Shown: positions 46,234 to 57,150 of the stretch, piece by piece
Layout of the letters: every line of letters starts with the position of its first letter
Position numbering within the stretch: the first letter of the stretch is position 1
From: Cryptomeria japonica
Taxonomy: Eukaryota > Streptophyta > Pinopsida > Cupressales > Cupressaceae
Direction of reading: 5' to 3'
NCBI RefSeq assembly: GCF_030272615.1
Contig: NC_081413.1
Location: 602,080,709-602,144,708 of the forward strand
Length of the DNA stretch: 64,000 bases
The notes under the pieces: model-generated
What the model saw: the letters and a program-made list of their open reading frames with translations, nothing else
The model's database searches: none
Told to the model about the DNA's origin: nothing
Position numbers and translations under genes: made by a program

Positions 46234-47295
46234 ATTTTCATTCAAATTATTCAGAAATTGTCAATATCAGAAACATCACAATCCAAAACTCAAAAACATA
46301 ACCATCATACCAAATTGAGAACCAATACTGAAATACGATAGAATTAATAGATACCATTTGCCCCTATTAATTTATTGTTCATCATTAAAATATTATTGAA
46401 AAAATAGAATTACAAGAATTTTTCATTTTCTTAGAAATTTTCTTAACCTTGTATTCATCTTTACTTTTCTGAAAACTCAGTACTTTAAGAAATGTTAGAA
46501 TGGAATTTTTGCATTCCAAATTCAATAAGGATTAAATGAATGTGAGAAAACAAGATCTCAATAACATTAAAACCACATTTGTCTAACTGTAAATTCAGTG
46601 TATGAGAGTGCAATTTTAGCTGCAATTTTGTGATTTCATTTAAACTGTTATTTGACAATTACTATATGAATGGTGGACCAATTGTACCTAATTATTTGCT
46701 ATCGTGGATCAATTACTATAAGACCTTTTTCAAAATTTGAAGTGGAGGTAAATCTTAAATCACCACTTTTAAAAATTCTAAAATTTTCTTTCAAACTATT
46801 CACAAATTGTCAATATCACCGACATCACATTTCAAAACTCAAAACATAACCATCATATTAAATAGAAAATTGATACTAAAATATATTTAGATACCACTTA
46901 ATCTTTTTAATTTATTGGTTATTATAAAAACATTATTAAAAAACAGAATTACAAGAATCTTTCAATATCTTTTAAGTTTTCTAAACTATGTATTCATTCA
47001 CATTTACTTTTCTGAGTATTCACTATTCACTAAATGAAAAGTTAGAATATAATTTGTGTACTTTAAACTTTATAAGGATTAAATGAATCTGAGAAAACAA
47101 GATCTCAATAACATTAAAATCATGTTTGTCCACCTCTAATTTCATTGTATAAGAGTGCAATTTAGGTACAATTTTGTGAATTTATCAACTTTTTAAATTG
47201 TTATTTGAGAATTACTATATAAATAGTGTACCAATTGTACATAATTATTTACTACTGGTAAATCAATTACTATATGAATGGTACACCAATTTCAA
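46234..47295. repeat. tandem duplication, two copies, 549-bp period
   Basis: 46234-46720 and 46783-47295 are diverged copies. Shared landmarks include 'AAATTGTCAATATCA', 'CATAACCATCATA', 'GGATTAAATGAAT(G/C)TGAG', 'AAAACAAGATCTCAATAAC' and 'ATTACTATATGAATGGT'. Numerous substitutions and small indels separate them. The small LTR element at 47305 is inserted about 10 bp past the end of the second copy. No coding potential. Confidence 0.85.
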
Positions 47296-47304
47296 TGTTT
47301 ACAT

Positions 47305-47379
47305 TGTTGGGAATATGAAGCTCAATAGTCACATGACCATTCGTCTTCTCCAAACTCTTCATTTCAAACCTGAATGTGA

Positions 47380-47473
<94 letters not shown>

Positions 47474-47632
47474 GTGTGTGTGTGTACAGTCATGTATTGC
47501 AGATTGATTAATAAATGATTCTCCCTACTTTCTGGTGGATGTAGCCAGTTTTGGTGAACCACGTAAATCTTGTTGTCTCGTGTTTTTTGTTTTGTGTCCA
47601 TTATATGTTTTATCTGCTTGTTTAAACTTATG
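47305..47632 (+). repeat. 5' LTR of the TR-GAG-like element, with expanded (TA)n
   Basis: 328 bp. It matches the 3' LTR closely except for about 90 bp of uninterrupted TA dinucleotides at 47379-47471, where the 3' copy has only a short TATATATATAGA. Confidence 0.9.
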
Positions 47633-47684
47633 ATTGGTATTAGAGCATAGGTGTAAGTCATTGAACAGAGATGAAAGAAGATGA

Positions 47685-48519
47685 ATTGATTATGTCATCG
47701 AAGAATTTCTCAACAATTTAGACTCGGAAGGGAGTGAAATTGGGCAAGTGAAAGCTAAAACAATTCGCCATGTACATTGGTGGGATGGCCGGAAATATGG
47801 AGAAGAAGATGCCAAGTTTGTGGACAAGATCCAAGAATATGATGATGAAGAAAGAGGGAAAAGCGAAAGCAATCGTGAGAAATCACGAAGAAGGTCAAAC
47901 TACAAACCTAGAGATGGTGGTTGCTGGTTTTGTGGCAAGCAAGGCCACACCAAAAAGAATTGTTGGAATTATAGGAAGATAATAGACCAATCAAATGAAG
48001 AGGAAGATGCTAGATTTTTTACTTTCTCGGCTCTTGAGATTTTTTACTTTCTCGGCTCTTGACGTAGCTATAGAAAATGGTTTGAGCAACCATGAATTTG
48101 TTGGCAAAGAAAATAAAATTAGTATCGAGAGTAAAAGGGAGGTTGAAAGTTGTAGGAAGAAGCCCAGAGTGGTTGTGGATGGGCAGGTGAAGTATCGTAA
48201 GGAGTGGGAGGCCTGTGATGTGAGCCTCTACAATGGCGACCTCCACGAGGGCAATTGTTTTTTCGTCAAATGCTGTGAGGATGAGGGTTTGGCAGTCGCG
48301 GGGAGTGCTAGTAATGTTGCTTGTGTGCTTGAAGGAAGTGAAGGCAGAGGTCTTGATGGTCAAGGTTCCCCACGTACAGGTTATGATGTCAATTTACCTC
48401 CTAGACTAGATTATAGTTCTGAAAAAGAGCATGTTGGTATTTCTTCTTGGGATGCAAGGAATGTGAAGCGTCGCGAGGATTCTGAATTTGAACAGTTGGA
48501 AGAAAATTTGACGACTTAA
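47685..48519 (+). pseudogene. gag: Gag-like zinc-knuckle ORF, split by a 25-bp duplication
   Basis: From about 47685 the frame reads 'IDYVIEEFLNNLDSEGSEIG', 'HWWDGRKYGEEDAKFVDK' and a charged, basic stretch, then the knuckle 'CWFCGKQGHTKKNCW' (CX2CX4HX4C complete, near 47922-47966). It runs out at 48062. A 25-bp direct duplication (48013-48037 and 48038-48062) shifts the frame; the downstream frame (to TAA 48517) continues as the same reading would with one copy. That C-terminal part (about 150 residues) has 'VVVDGQVKYRKEWEACDVSL', a Cys pair 'VKCCEDEG' and a Ser/Glu-rich end. It resembles no copia Pol domain I know. The N-terminal Gag core is largely absent. Confidence 0.65.
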
Positions 48520-48899
48520 AAGGTAGAGGGATCTGTCGGTTCTTTGCAGCTATTGGTCTCGGTGTCAAGAGACAGAAAGGGAGTCTCGTGCGTGGAGAAG
48601 AGCTTAGGGTACCCCAAGGAATTCTTTAGACAGAAATGGATGATTTGCATCAACGGTGGTAGAGGCAGAGGTCTGGCGGCACTTCAAAGAGATGGGATCT
48701 CTGGACCATGAGTCGCTCGAGAGAACAGAGCGGGAAACTTTTCTTATTAACAAACTTGATGACAAGCTGTTTGTGTAGTGTGAGAAGTGTATGGAGTGGT
48801 CGGAGGCCATGGGCATACATTATCCCATAAAACCTTTTTTGTCTAGCAGCAATTATGGAGGTGCGCCTTACACAAGGAGCAGATCTAAAAAATAATGTT

Positions 48900-49605
48900 T
48901 GTAAAATACCAAGGACGAAGATAATACTAGCTATGATGAATGCATCGTGCCTGTAGAGAACATTGCGAATTTATACCATCGTTTGATGATTTTGACCAGT
49001 AGTTTCCTTGGTGGCACAGAAGGGAGCATTGAAGAAATGTTCGATTGCATTCTTGAGAAGGAATGTGTTGATGATCAATCGACAGTATTACCGACTATGG
49101 CTGGGGCTAAATTTGAGCACAAGAAAGTGGAGACTGAGGACGATTCTGAGACTTCAACAACACCGATTATGGAAGATGATGGTGGTGTTATTTTGACGAA
49201 GAAACCTCCGCTGTATGTAATGGATCAGGTGAAAATAGATCCAATAAATAAGATCGTTGTCCTTAGCATTGAGGTACAGTTTGTGGTGGGAACAAAGTGT
49301 AGAAGGGTGTTTGCTATGCATGCTGTGCTGATAGTCTGACGCAAGAGTTTCAGCAAGCAAGAACGGTATATGATTGCAAGAAGGCAACAAATAGTGAACA
49401 AGTGCAACGACTGCAGTTAATGAAGAAAGTGACCAATGGAGTGGAATTGGAGGAGCTGATCAAAGGAGATTTGGGGTGCTTGGCGAGGGAAGAGTGGACA
49501 GCAGAAGTGTTCATTTTTAAATTAATGAGGTGCCAGAATATTGAAGAGATGGTTCAATTGCAGCAAATTGTTGACTCCGACTTGGCATGGAGAAGATTAA
49601 TCTGA
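48900..49605 (+). other. unidentified ORFs in the TR-GAG-like element
   Basis: Two open stretches. 48947-49339 (130 codons) has 'ENIANLYHRLMILTSSFLGG', 'IEEMFDCILEKECVDD' and 'LYVMDQVKIDPINKIVVLSIEVQFVVG'. 49402-49605 (67 codons, about the same direction) has 'VELEELIKGDLGCLAREEW' and 'MRCQNIEEMVQLQQIVDSDLAW'. Composition is protein-like with amphipathic helices. I do not recognise a family. They lie where pol would be in a full element, so they may be captured host sequence or strongly diverged Gag spacer. 48520-48900 contains more broken reading of the same kind. Confidence 0.35.
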
Positions 49606-49725
49606 AGTGTGGTGAGCAAGAGTTCGCAAAGCTTAAATCTTGCAATCTAGTTGTAATGTGAATTAGGAGTGGAAGCAGGGATGTCACTGTGCATGGCTAT
49701 ACTGGTTGGTCTTCACGGGGAAGAT

Positions 49726-49968
49726 TGTTGGGAATATGAAGCCAAATGGTCACATGACCATTCGTCTTCTCCAGACTCTTCATTTCAAACCTGAATGTGA
49801 ATGTATATATATAGATGTGTACAATCATGTATTGCAGATTGATTAATAAATGATTCTCCCTGCTTTCTGGTGGATGTAGCCAGTTTTGGTGAACCACGAA
49901 AATCTTGTTGTCTCATGTCTTTTGTTTTGTGTTCATTATATATTTTTGTCTGCTTGTTTAAACTTACA
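49726..49968 (+). repeat. 3' LTR of the TR-GAG-like element
   Basis: 243 bp, TGTTGGGAATATG...TTAAACTTACA, nearly identical to the 5' LTR apart from the TA expansion. The low divergence and the exact TSD point to a fairly recent insertion. Confidence 0.9.
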
Positions 49969-50572
49969 TACATGACTCTTAAATTAAGATTTAACTTCTA
50001 ATTTTGAATAAATCTGTCTTCATAAACTGAGATAATTAAATTCTACCAACATTTTTCAGTCAAATTTACTGATTGATGATAATAATTGTTCACAGAGATG
50101 AACAGTTTATAATTGAATTCTAATAACACATCTTTGAAAACATATCTCCTACTAATGATGACCCCTAAATTTTCTGGCCCACAATTGAAAATAGCAAGTT
50201 GCAGAAAAATACAAACTAGACATGGACAAGAACTGGCTGTTGAATATTTCGCATGACTAAAACCTGAAAAACTTTTCGTGCAAGAGTATAATTAGTATGA
50301 AGGTCCACTATATGTTGAAAAAAAACTAAAAGTTTACACTTAGCCATGGAATCGCCATCACACTATAAAATATTAAAAAGTCGACATTATTGCAATATGG
50401 CTTCCACCCATGTGATTTCTAATGTTAGATGATTGAAAGTAACATGTTAAGACATTATTCACAACATTACGAATCTTCTGTGATTAACATATTAAAATAC
50501 CACGATTTTTTTTTTTGCGTGTTCGGCGTTGGAACATTTGCTGTTTCATTCCACTACTTTGTTTCGTTTGTG

Positions 50573-50581
50573 CTATATAAA
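50573..50581 (+). promoter_or_regulatory. TATA box of the laccase gene
   Basis: CTATATAAACC lies about 80 bp before the start codon, in a suitable place for a transcription start near 50605 and a short 5' untranslated region. The preceding 49974-50560 is A+T-rich spacer with no other recognised feature. Confidence 0.65.
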
Positions 50582-50655
50582 CCACCCAAGCAAGCAGCCT
50601 TGACACGTTAAAATTTAGTTTGAGCTTTCCATATTGAAAGAGTTTGCAGATTAAG

Positions 50656-53600
50656 ATGATGTCAAACCTTCACCCGGCGACGTTTATGGTAGTGCTGTTT
50701 ACATGCATTGTCTTACTTGATTCTCTAGCATGGGCGAACCTTCATACCTACAAATTCGTTGTGAGTAGATTTTTATATGATTGTGCTCTTCCATAAATTA
50801 AAAATTGATTATAATCTATTGAAGAATTTGATAATTCCTTTTACATGCTGTTTTTCATTCATTGATTATATGGAGAATCAAGGGGAGAGCTGTACACACA
50901 AGTACAATCCAAACCATATTTCTATTTAGGAGTTCTAACGCAAGAAACAAAATTTGTTATTGATTTTCACAGCTTGAAGAAACAAATATTACTCGGCTAT
51001 GTGAGAATTATACCATAGTCACAGTGAATGGACAGCTTCCGGGTCCAACTCTGCATGTCCGAAATGGGGACACACTTAATGTTACAGTTTATAACAAAGC
51101 CAAGCACAACGCCACCATCCACTGGTATATATATTTCTTGTAGACTGTCAATTCCATTCCTGATTCAAAACTCTTTAACGAAGAACTTGATTTTTCAGGC
51201 ATGGAGTGAGACAGATTCGCACCGCGTGGGCTGATGGACCTGGGTATATTACGCAGTGCCCCATCCAATCAGGGGGGAAATTTACGTACACTTTCACCAT
51301 TATTGATCAGGAAGGAACGTTATGGTGGCATGCCCATGTGTCATGGCTACGTGCAACAGTTCATGGAGCTATGGTTATCTATCCAAAGAGGGGAAGCCCT
51401 TATCCGTTTACCCACCCACATGCAGAGTTTCCTATAGTGTTAGGTAATGGAAAGTAGAACCTTACAAGATATTTCTTTTAAAGTTTCTGGATTAGATTGT
51501 GTGTACAAGATATTTCTTTTAAAGTTTCGAATTACATTCCGTGATTCATTATCACGATGAGAAAGAGTTCAAAGGAGATGAAAAATGTCAAGTTGCAGAT
51601 CTATACTGAATATGAATCATGGATCTGCAACTTGGCATTTTTCCTCTCCTTGGAACACTTTCTCATCCTGATGATGAATCATGCAATGTGATTGGAAACA
51701 TTGATGCTAAAAATTTGTAGGACACAATCTAATCCAGAAGCTTTACAAGAAATATAATATGAATTGTGGAAATCTAATAGCATTAACCTTACAAGATATC
51801 ATATTTATTCATCAATCTAGCTTACATGAATCTCTTAATCATATTATAAAAATATTAAACCAAAAAATTATTTTTAATGTGCTAAAGTAACACCATTTAC
51901 TACAAAATCATAATAAAAAATATTTATAATTGAATGAATTTTTTTAACATATTCTTCATCTTATTTTTTAATATGAAAACAATTTAAAAATCTATACACC
52001 ATAAAAATTAATGACCTGTACCATTTTCAAACCTAAACACCTTTATTCCCTCCACACCTAATTTCCATTTGAACTTAATATTACAATACTATCACTCCGA
52101 TAGCTCATGGAATCATTAGTGTAGGTTACTTTATACCAACTCATATGCATTCCATTTCCGAATGTTATGATTATACGATGCATAACTGCTTTTGAAATTT
52201 TTTTTTTTATTATTATTCTTTAAAAAGTATGCTTAATATTTTACCAAATGGAATCTTGATATAGGTTACGCTAACTACAAGTTTAGAATTGAAATAACAA
52301 TGCTTTCAGCTGTACTTAGCACTGATTATCTGTAAAACGTAGGTGATTTTGAATAGGAAATGTGATTATGATTCAAAGTTTTCCATCTTTTAGACTTTTC
52401 TCTTGTATGTTCATACTGGATTGTCCTTGAATTCATAATGACTCTAATCGATTGACTTAAATAATCAAATTGAACAGGGGAGTGGTGGAACAGTGATCCC
52501 ATCGAAGTCGAAGAGGAAGCGAAACTGAGTGGAGGTGCACCGAATGTTTCAGACGCTTTCACTGTAAATGGACAGCCAGTAGACCTCTATAACTGCTCAA
52601 GCTCAGGTACCAATTTTTCTTTTGGATTCTGAGTGGATGGGTAACCCATTAGTAAGACTCAATCGATTAAAAACAAATAATCCTAGGCAGTTAAATCCAG
52701 AAACGGGCACCATGAATATAACTAACCCAATTCCGTTTCTCACTAATCAAAATCAAGACTGCAATCGACTTTACTGAAACTTTTTGTATGCAGAAACAAC
52801 AAAGTTCTCTGTACGGAAAGGAAAAACCTATCTTCTTCGCATCGTCAATGCTGCAGTCAATAATCACCTCTTTTTCAAGATCGCGTCACACAATGTGACA
52901 GTGGTAGCCGTGGATGCCTCCTACACAAAGCCATATACAACAGACATTCTGGTTTTATCATCTGGTCAGACTGCAGACGTTCTTCTCACAGCCAATCAGG
53001 CCAAAGCCAAATACTATATGGCAGCCAAATTATACACCACTCAATCTTTAGCAAATATTGATAACACCACAACAACCGCCATTCTAAGCTACAGGGGCTC
53101 TAGTTCATCTGCCACTCCAATCCTTCCAGACCTTCCAGAATACAACGACACTGCAACTGTGACCAACTTTAGCCAAGCCTTGCGAAGCTTGGCTTCACAG
53201 GAGCATCCGGTGGACGTTCCCCAAACCATAGACGACAGTAGCCTGATAACCGTAGGACTCGGTTTAATTCCTTGTGAAACAAGTGGTAACTGTAGCGGCC
53301 CTAACAATACCAGATTGAGTGCCAGTATGAACAATATATCTTTTGTGCTGCCAGATATCGCCGTTCTGCAAGCTTATTACTTCAACATATCAGATGTCTA
53401 TACCACCGACTTTCTTTCCAATCCACCCATTGAGTATAATTATAACGGCGATGTAGACAAAATTCTGTGGGCTCCTATTTCTGGAACAAGGATGAAAGTG
53501 ATTGAATATAATGCCACAGTTCAGATTGTGTTCCAGGCAACGAATATCTTCCAAGCAGACAACCATCCAATGCATATTCATGGTTATGACTTTTATGTGG

Positions 53601-53969
53601 TAGGAGAGGGTTTCGCTAATTATGACAATGAAACAGATCCGAGCTCTTTCAATCTGGTCGATCCGCCTCAACGAAATACTGTAGGGGTTCCTGTCAATGG
53701 ATGGAGTGCTATCAGATTCAAAGCTAACAATCCAGGTAATAAACATAGTGATAATCCTGTTATGATTCTAGATATTATGTATGGTTTGAAATTGAAATCT
53801 GGGAAATGGAGTAATGAATGATTGTTGGATTTCTGCAGGTGTTTGGTTCGTACATTGTCACTTTGATGATCATGTAACTTGGGGGCTGAGCATGGTGTTT
53901 CTAGTGAAGAACGGTCCCAGTGAGTCCGAAAGTTTGAAGGCACCTCCTAATAACCTCCCGGAATGCTAG
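50656..53969 (+). CDS. laccase (multicopper oxidase), six exons, predicted 567 aa
   Basis: Secreted blue copper oxidase that oxidises phenolics such as monolignols with reduction of O2 to water; plant laccases act in the cell wall. Exons: 50656-50760, 50973-51124, 51199-51443, 52478-52606, 52794-53735, 53839-53969. All introns are GT-AG, and the phases join into 1704 nt without a stop. The ATG at 50656 opens a signal peptide (about residues 1-28, '[17 protein letters not shown]'); a second ATG follows at once. Copper motifs: HWHG (85-88), [16 protein letters not shown] (HAH 130-132), HPMHIHG (468-474) and HCHFDDH (530-536). The C-terminus 'APPNNLPEC' and overall length are normal for the family. 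Many N-x-S/T sites fit secretion. Intron 3 (1034 bp) carries a long fold-back. The closest relatives visible are pseudogenes A and B. The in vivo substrate cannot be read from sequence. Confidence 0.95.
51464..51756. mobile_element. fold-back / MITE-like hairpin in laccase intron 3
   Basis: A nearly 290-bp imperfect palindrome. Outer arms 'ATATTTCTTTTAAAGTTTCTGG...' (from 51470) pair with the segment ending near 51755. Inner arms 51553-51600 and 51623-51670 pair over about 48 bp with few mismatches around a 22-nt loop (51601-51622). The left arm has an extra 41-bp-spaced copy of 'ACAAGATATTTCTTTTAAAG' (51464 and 51505). No clear target duplication was found. Confidence 0.8.
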
Positions 53970-54689
53970 AGAAAGTTATAGTATCAGAAATTTATTTCTG
54001 GTGTTGGTCACCATAGTATATGGATTTTCTTTAGAGATGATGTGTTGGGACATTATGCTTTTGTTTTTCTTCTGTATATCCGAGTTGAATCGGTCCATCC
54101 TTACGATTTAGTAAGTGATGCTTGGTATTAAAGAGAAGGATAAAGGCTATCCTTTTATTTAGTTGAAATCTATTATCTAGTGAGAATATTTTGTTTGCAG
54201 TTTTTAAGATTATAAAATACAATTATGGTAATCAATGGTGATTTACTATCTTATAATGGCCCAACATAAGGAGCTTTAACGGGTGATAAAAATAAGTGAA
54301 ATTTCAAAGAAGTCTGAAAATGTGAAAGGCAAAAAATACCGCGAAATCAATCATAGGGTTTTTTAGTCATTCCTTCCTTTGCCACAAAACCAAATAGGAT
54401 TCCACTCGAAGTTGACAACATAGATAGGAAAAAGTCCATGAAAACAAGACCTCGGCAAGAAAACAAAGCAACAAACAACAATGTAACATTTGGCATCAAA
54501 GGATGGAAGGGTAATTGGCATTGGGGAGCTAGGGCTAATGATAAAAAATGTTTCAAGCTAGAATAGATAAATTCTAGGCTTGGGAGGGGCAGAAAACAAA
54601 ATACAAAATTCGACAAGGATCTGGATGGGAGTCAAGAAAGAATAAGCCTTGCAAAGCTTGCATCGCAAAATCCAAGGTCCTTGTGCTAA
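53970..54689. other. laccase 3' flank and spacer
   Basis: Downstream of the TAG at 53967-53969 the sequence is A+T-rich, with 'GTTTTTAAGATTATAAAATAC' near 54200 as a possible polyadenylation region. No further gene is recognisable to about 54690. Confidence 0.45.
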
Positions 54690-55002
54690 CTTGCGCTCAG
54701 CTGCAAAGTTGTGCATTCTTTGTTAAATGTTGTGGTGGAAGTTGTTCGGCTGACCATCTTGCGGAATGGTGCATTGAGCATTCATACCTTCAATGGTCGT
54801 GTAAGAATCAGACCTTAAAAATTATGTATGGAAAACCACTTTTTTAAGGGTTTTAGTTTCTACATGGATCAAATAAGCACATCATCAAGAAATTTTCTAC
54901 ATGGATCAAATTAAAAAAATCTACCTATGGAGTACTGGATTATCGAAGCCCTAAGAAGAATTGTGGAAGAATGGGGATCATTCATTGGGGTGGATGAAGA
55001 TA
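54690..55002 (+). pseudogene. DUF4283 / LINE ORF1-type fragment
   Basis: The plus strand reads 'CAFFVKCCGGSCSADHLAEW' (near 54710), then in other frames 'LKIMYGKPLF', 'WIKLKKS' and 'NLPMEYWIIEALRRIVEEWGSFIGVDEDIF' split over a continuous stretch to 55002. The pattern 'LP.EYW....L..I....G.FI.VDE' is that of DUF4283 domains. Stops and frame changes show decay. It ends where homology to the Copia-3 LTR begins, so it marks a rearranged junction. Confidence 0.6.
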
Positions 55003-55626
55003 TTTTTCTTTTCACAAGTGTTGTGAGGTAAGGAAAGCGTCTATTCTTGGTTATGGGAGTTGCTATGTTGAACATGCATTGCATTTGGCAAGATGACCAT
55101 GTTGGGTGAGATAGGTGTTAGTGCTTTGGAAAGTTGATATGCATAAGGTGTCATGTAAATGGTAATTATGTTATTTTGACACAAATTACCTCTTCAATGT
55201 TGAAGTTGGTTTTGGAAACCATGATAGCCTACTACTTTTTGTTGAGCTCTATAAATATGCGGTGTCTTGTCTTATTATTTATGAGAGGTTGAAGATTTTG
55301 AGAGAAATCGTTATGTTGTCAAAATTATTTCTAAATCCTATTATAGTGTGAAGACTCCTGAAGAGCATAGCTAAGAGATTTATTGTAACCGTTGTTGCTA
55401 TTGATTAATACAATTGAGCTGAGTGTTTGGAGTGTGGGTTTTTTCCCGAAAGAGTTTTCTCACATATATGCTATGTTACAAGTTTATTTTGTTTTGAATA
55501 TCTGTTAATATTTATTTAGATGTACATCTGAATATGTAATTGTTAAAGAGTTTGGAAATCTTTTTTCATTCACTCTCCTAATAGTTCGGTGTAGGAAGTT
55601 GTATTTCACTACCTGGTTTCCTTTTA
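55003..55626 (+). repeat. Copia-3 5' LTR, truncated
   Basis: 624 bp matching 59468-60089 of the 3' LTR ('TGTGAGGTAAGGAAAGCG' to 'ACTACCTGGTTTCCTTTTA'). It ends in TA rather than CA, directly before the primer site. Confidence 0.9.
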
Positions 55627-55628
55627 GT

Positions 55629-55641
55629 TGGTATCAGAGCC
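55629..55641 (+). promoter_or_regulatory. Copia-3 primer-binding site
   Basis: TGGTATCAGAGCC, perfect initiator-Met-tRNA type, two bases after the LTR end. Confidence 0.9.
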
Positions 55642-55829
55642 TGATCACCTTTGATCTCAGTTGTAGGTACTGATGGGTTTTTTGTACTAATCTAAGTTTC
55701 AATGGGAGTTTTGTAGAAGTGATTTTCTTGATATCTTATTGTAGAAAAAGATGGCAAGCACATCTGGAAGGATTGAGATGGAGAATGGTTATTTTGGTGA
55801 AGCATTGGTTGTAGCTTTGACAATGTAAG

Positions 55830-57150
55830 CATATGAAGATGTGTGGCTAATAAACTCTAGGTTATCTTTTCACATGATGTCACATAGATATTGGTTCTCA
55901 AAATATGAAGAATTTGATAGTGGAAAGGTGTATCTCGGTGATGATTCCTATCTAGAAATAGTTGGTCGTGGAAGATTCCGAATTAAACACCCCAATGGTA
56001 GAGTGAAGAGAATTGATGGTGTGTTGCATATCCCTAGATTGGCATGAAACCTCCTTTCAGTGAGTAAATTGAATGATGTGGGTGTGCAAGTTTTCTTCTC
56101 GAGTGGAGGATGTAAGATGACTAGAGGAGCTATGGTTTTGGCTAAAGGAGTTTGGATAGGAACCTTGTTCAACCTAGATGCATGCACTATTTAGTGCAAT
56201 AGTTCTTTTGATAAGTCAAAGAAGAAAAATCTTTAAATTATTCATCCTCACCATTGGATAAATAAAGCAATGAAGAAATTTGTTGCATCTATTTCTAGTG
56301 GTCGTGCTTTTTGGGTACCTAGGGTGCTCATTCTTTGGAAATGAACCTTCTAGTAAAGAAGACAATGTTATGGCACTAGAGACTTGGCCATATTGGTGAG
56401 AAGGGTCTCCAAACCTTAAAATCTAAGAGTCTTGTAGAAGGCCTTGAAGACTGCAATCTCAAGTTAGATTTCTATGAACATTGTATCTTTGGTAAACAAA
56501 AGCGTGTGCAATTTTATAAAAGTTCTCATAAGTTTGAATTGGGGTGTTGGACTACATTCATGCTTATGTGTTTGGTCCTAGAAATGTTCCTTTGTTATCA
56601 AAATCTGTACATTTTGTATATTTCATAGATGATTACAGTAGGACATTTGTTTATTTCCTTAGGAGTAATGTTGAAGTCTTTAGTCAGTTTAAGGAGTTTA
56701 AATCTTTTGTTGAAAATTAGACTAATAGAAAGATTAAATGTTTGAGAACTAACAATGGTGGTGAGATTTGTTCTACAGAGTTTGATAAATTTTATAAAGA
56801 GCACATGATTTAAAGATATAAGACAAATCCATACACCCCTCAACAAAATGGAGTTGTAGAGAGAATGAACAAGAGGTTGATGGAGAGGGCTAGGAGTATG
56901 TTGAGTGGTGTTGGCCTTAAGTAGAATTTTTGGGCTGAAGTTGTAGCCACTACATGTTATCTAATTAATAGATCTCCTACATCATCTCTTGTTGATAAGA
57001 CACCTATGGAGGCATGGTCTGGTAAAAATCCTTCATTAAGGCATCTCAAAGTATTTGGTTGTGAGGCATATGCACATGTGCCTAGTGAGAAGACTTCTAA
57101 GTTGGAAAACAGGGCAATTAAATGTATCTTCATTGGCTATGGTGTCGGTG
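55830..57150 (+). pseudogene. pol: Copia-3 protease and integrase
   Basis: The protease region reads 'VWLINSRLSFHMMSHRYWF' near 55840. The catalytic D-S-G is replaced by N-S-R, so it is dead. 'YLGDDSYLEIVGRGRFRI' and 'GVLHIPRLA' follow, with a stop near 56046 and 'NLLSVSKLNDVGVQVFF'. The pre-integrase zinc region is badly broken (56240-56520). The integrase core reads 'VYFIDDYSRTFVYFLRS', 'IKCLRTNNGGEICSTEFD' (Asp to Asn) and 'YTPQQNGVVERMNKRLMERARSML', with stops near 56718, 56811 and 56922. It then continues with 'VFGCEAYAHVPSEKTSKLENRAIKCIFIGYG'. Confidence 0.88.

Larger units (their letters stand above)
47305..49968 (+). mobile_element. small LTR element with only a Gag-type zinc knuckle (TR-GAG-like)
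   Basis: 2664 bp, flanked by a perfect 5-bp duplication TACAT (47300-47304 and 49969-49973). LTRs start TGTTGGGAATATGAAG; the 3' LTR ends AAACTTACA. A primer site TGGTATTAGAGC (47635-47646) and a purine-rich CACGGGGAAGAT before the 3' LTR are present. The interior of about 2.1 kb has a copia-type zinc knuckle but no protease, integrase, RT or RNase H. It matches the published notion of terminal-repeat retrotransposons with GAG domain (TR-GAG). The LTRs are related at their 3' halves to the LTR pieces at 1534-1763/9680-9871. Confidence 0.88.

Noticed and set aside
47198-47661. Open frames of about 100 codons over the TA tract
   Set aside because: Translation of a (TA)n run within an LTR gives alternating Tyr-Ile only.
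53089-53943. Minus-strand frames of 81-118 codons
   Set aside because: They are antisense shadows of laccase exon 5 and exon 6.
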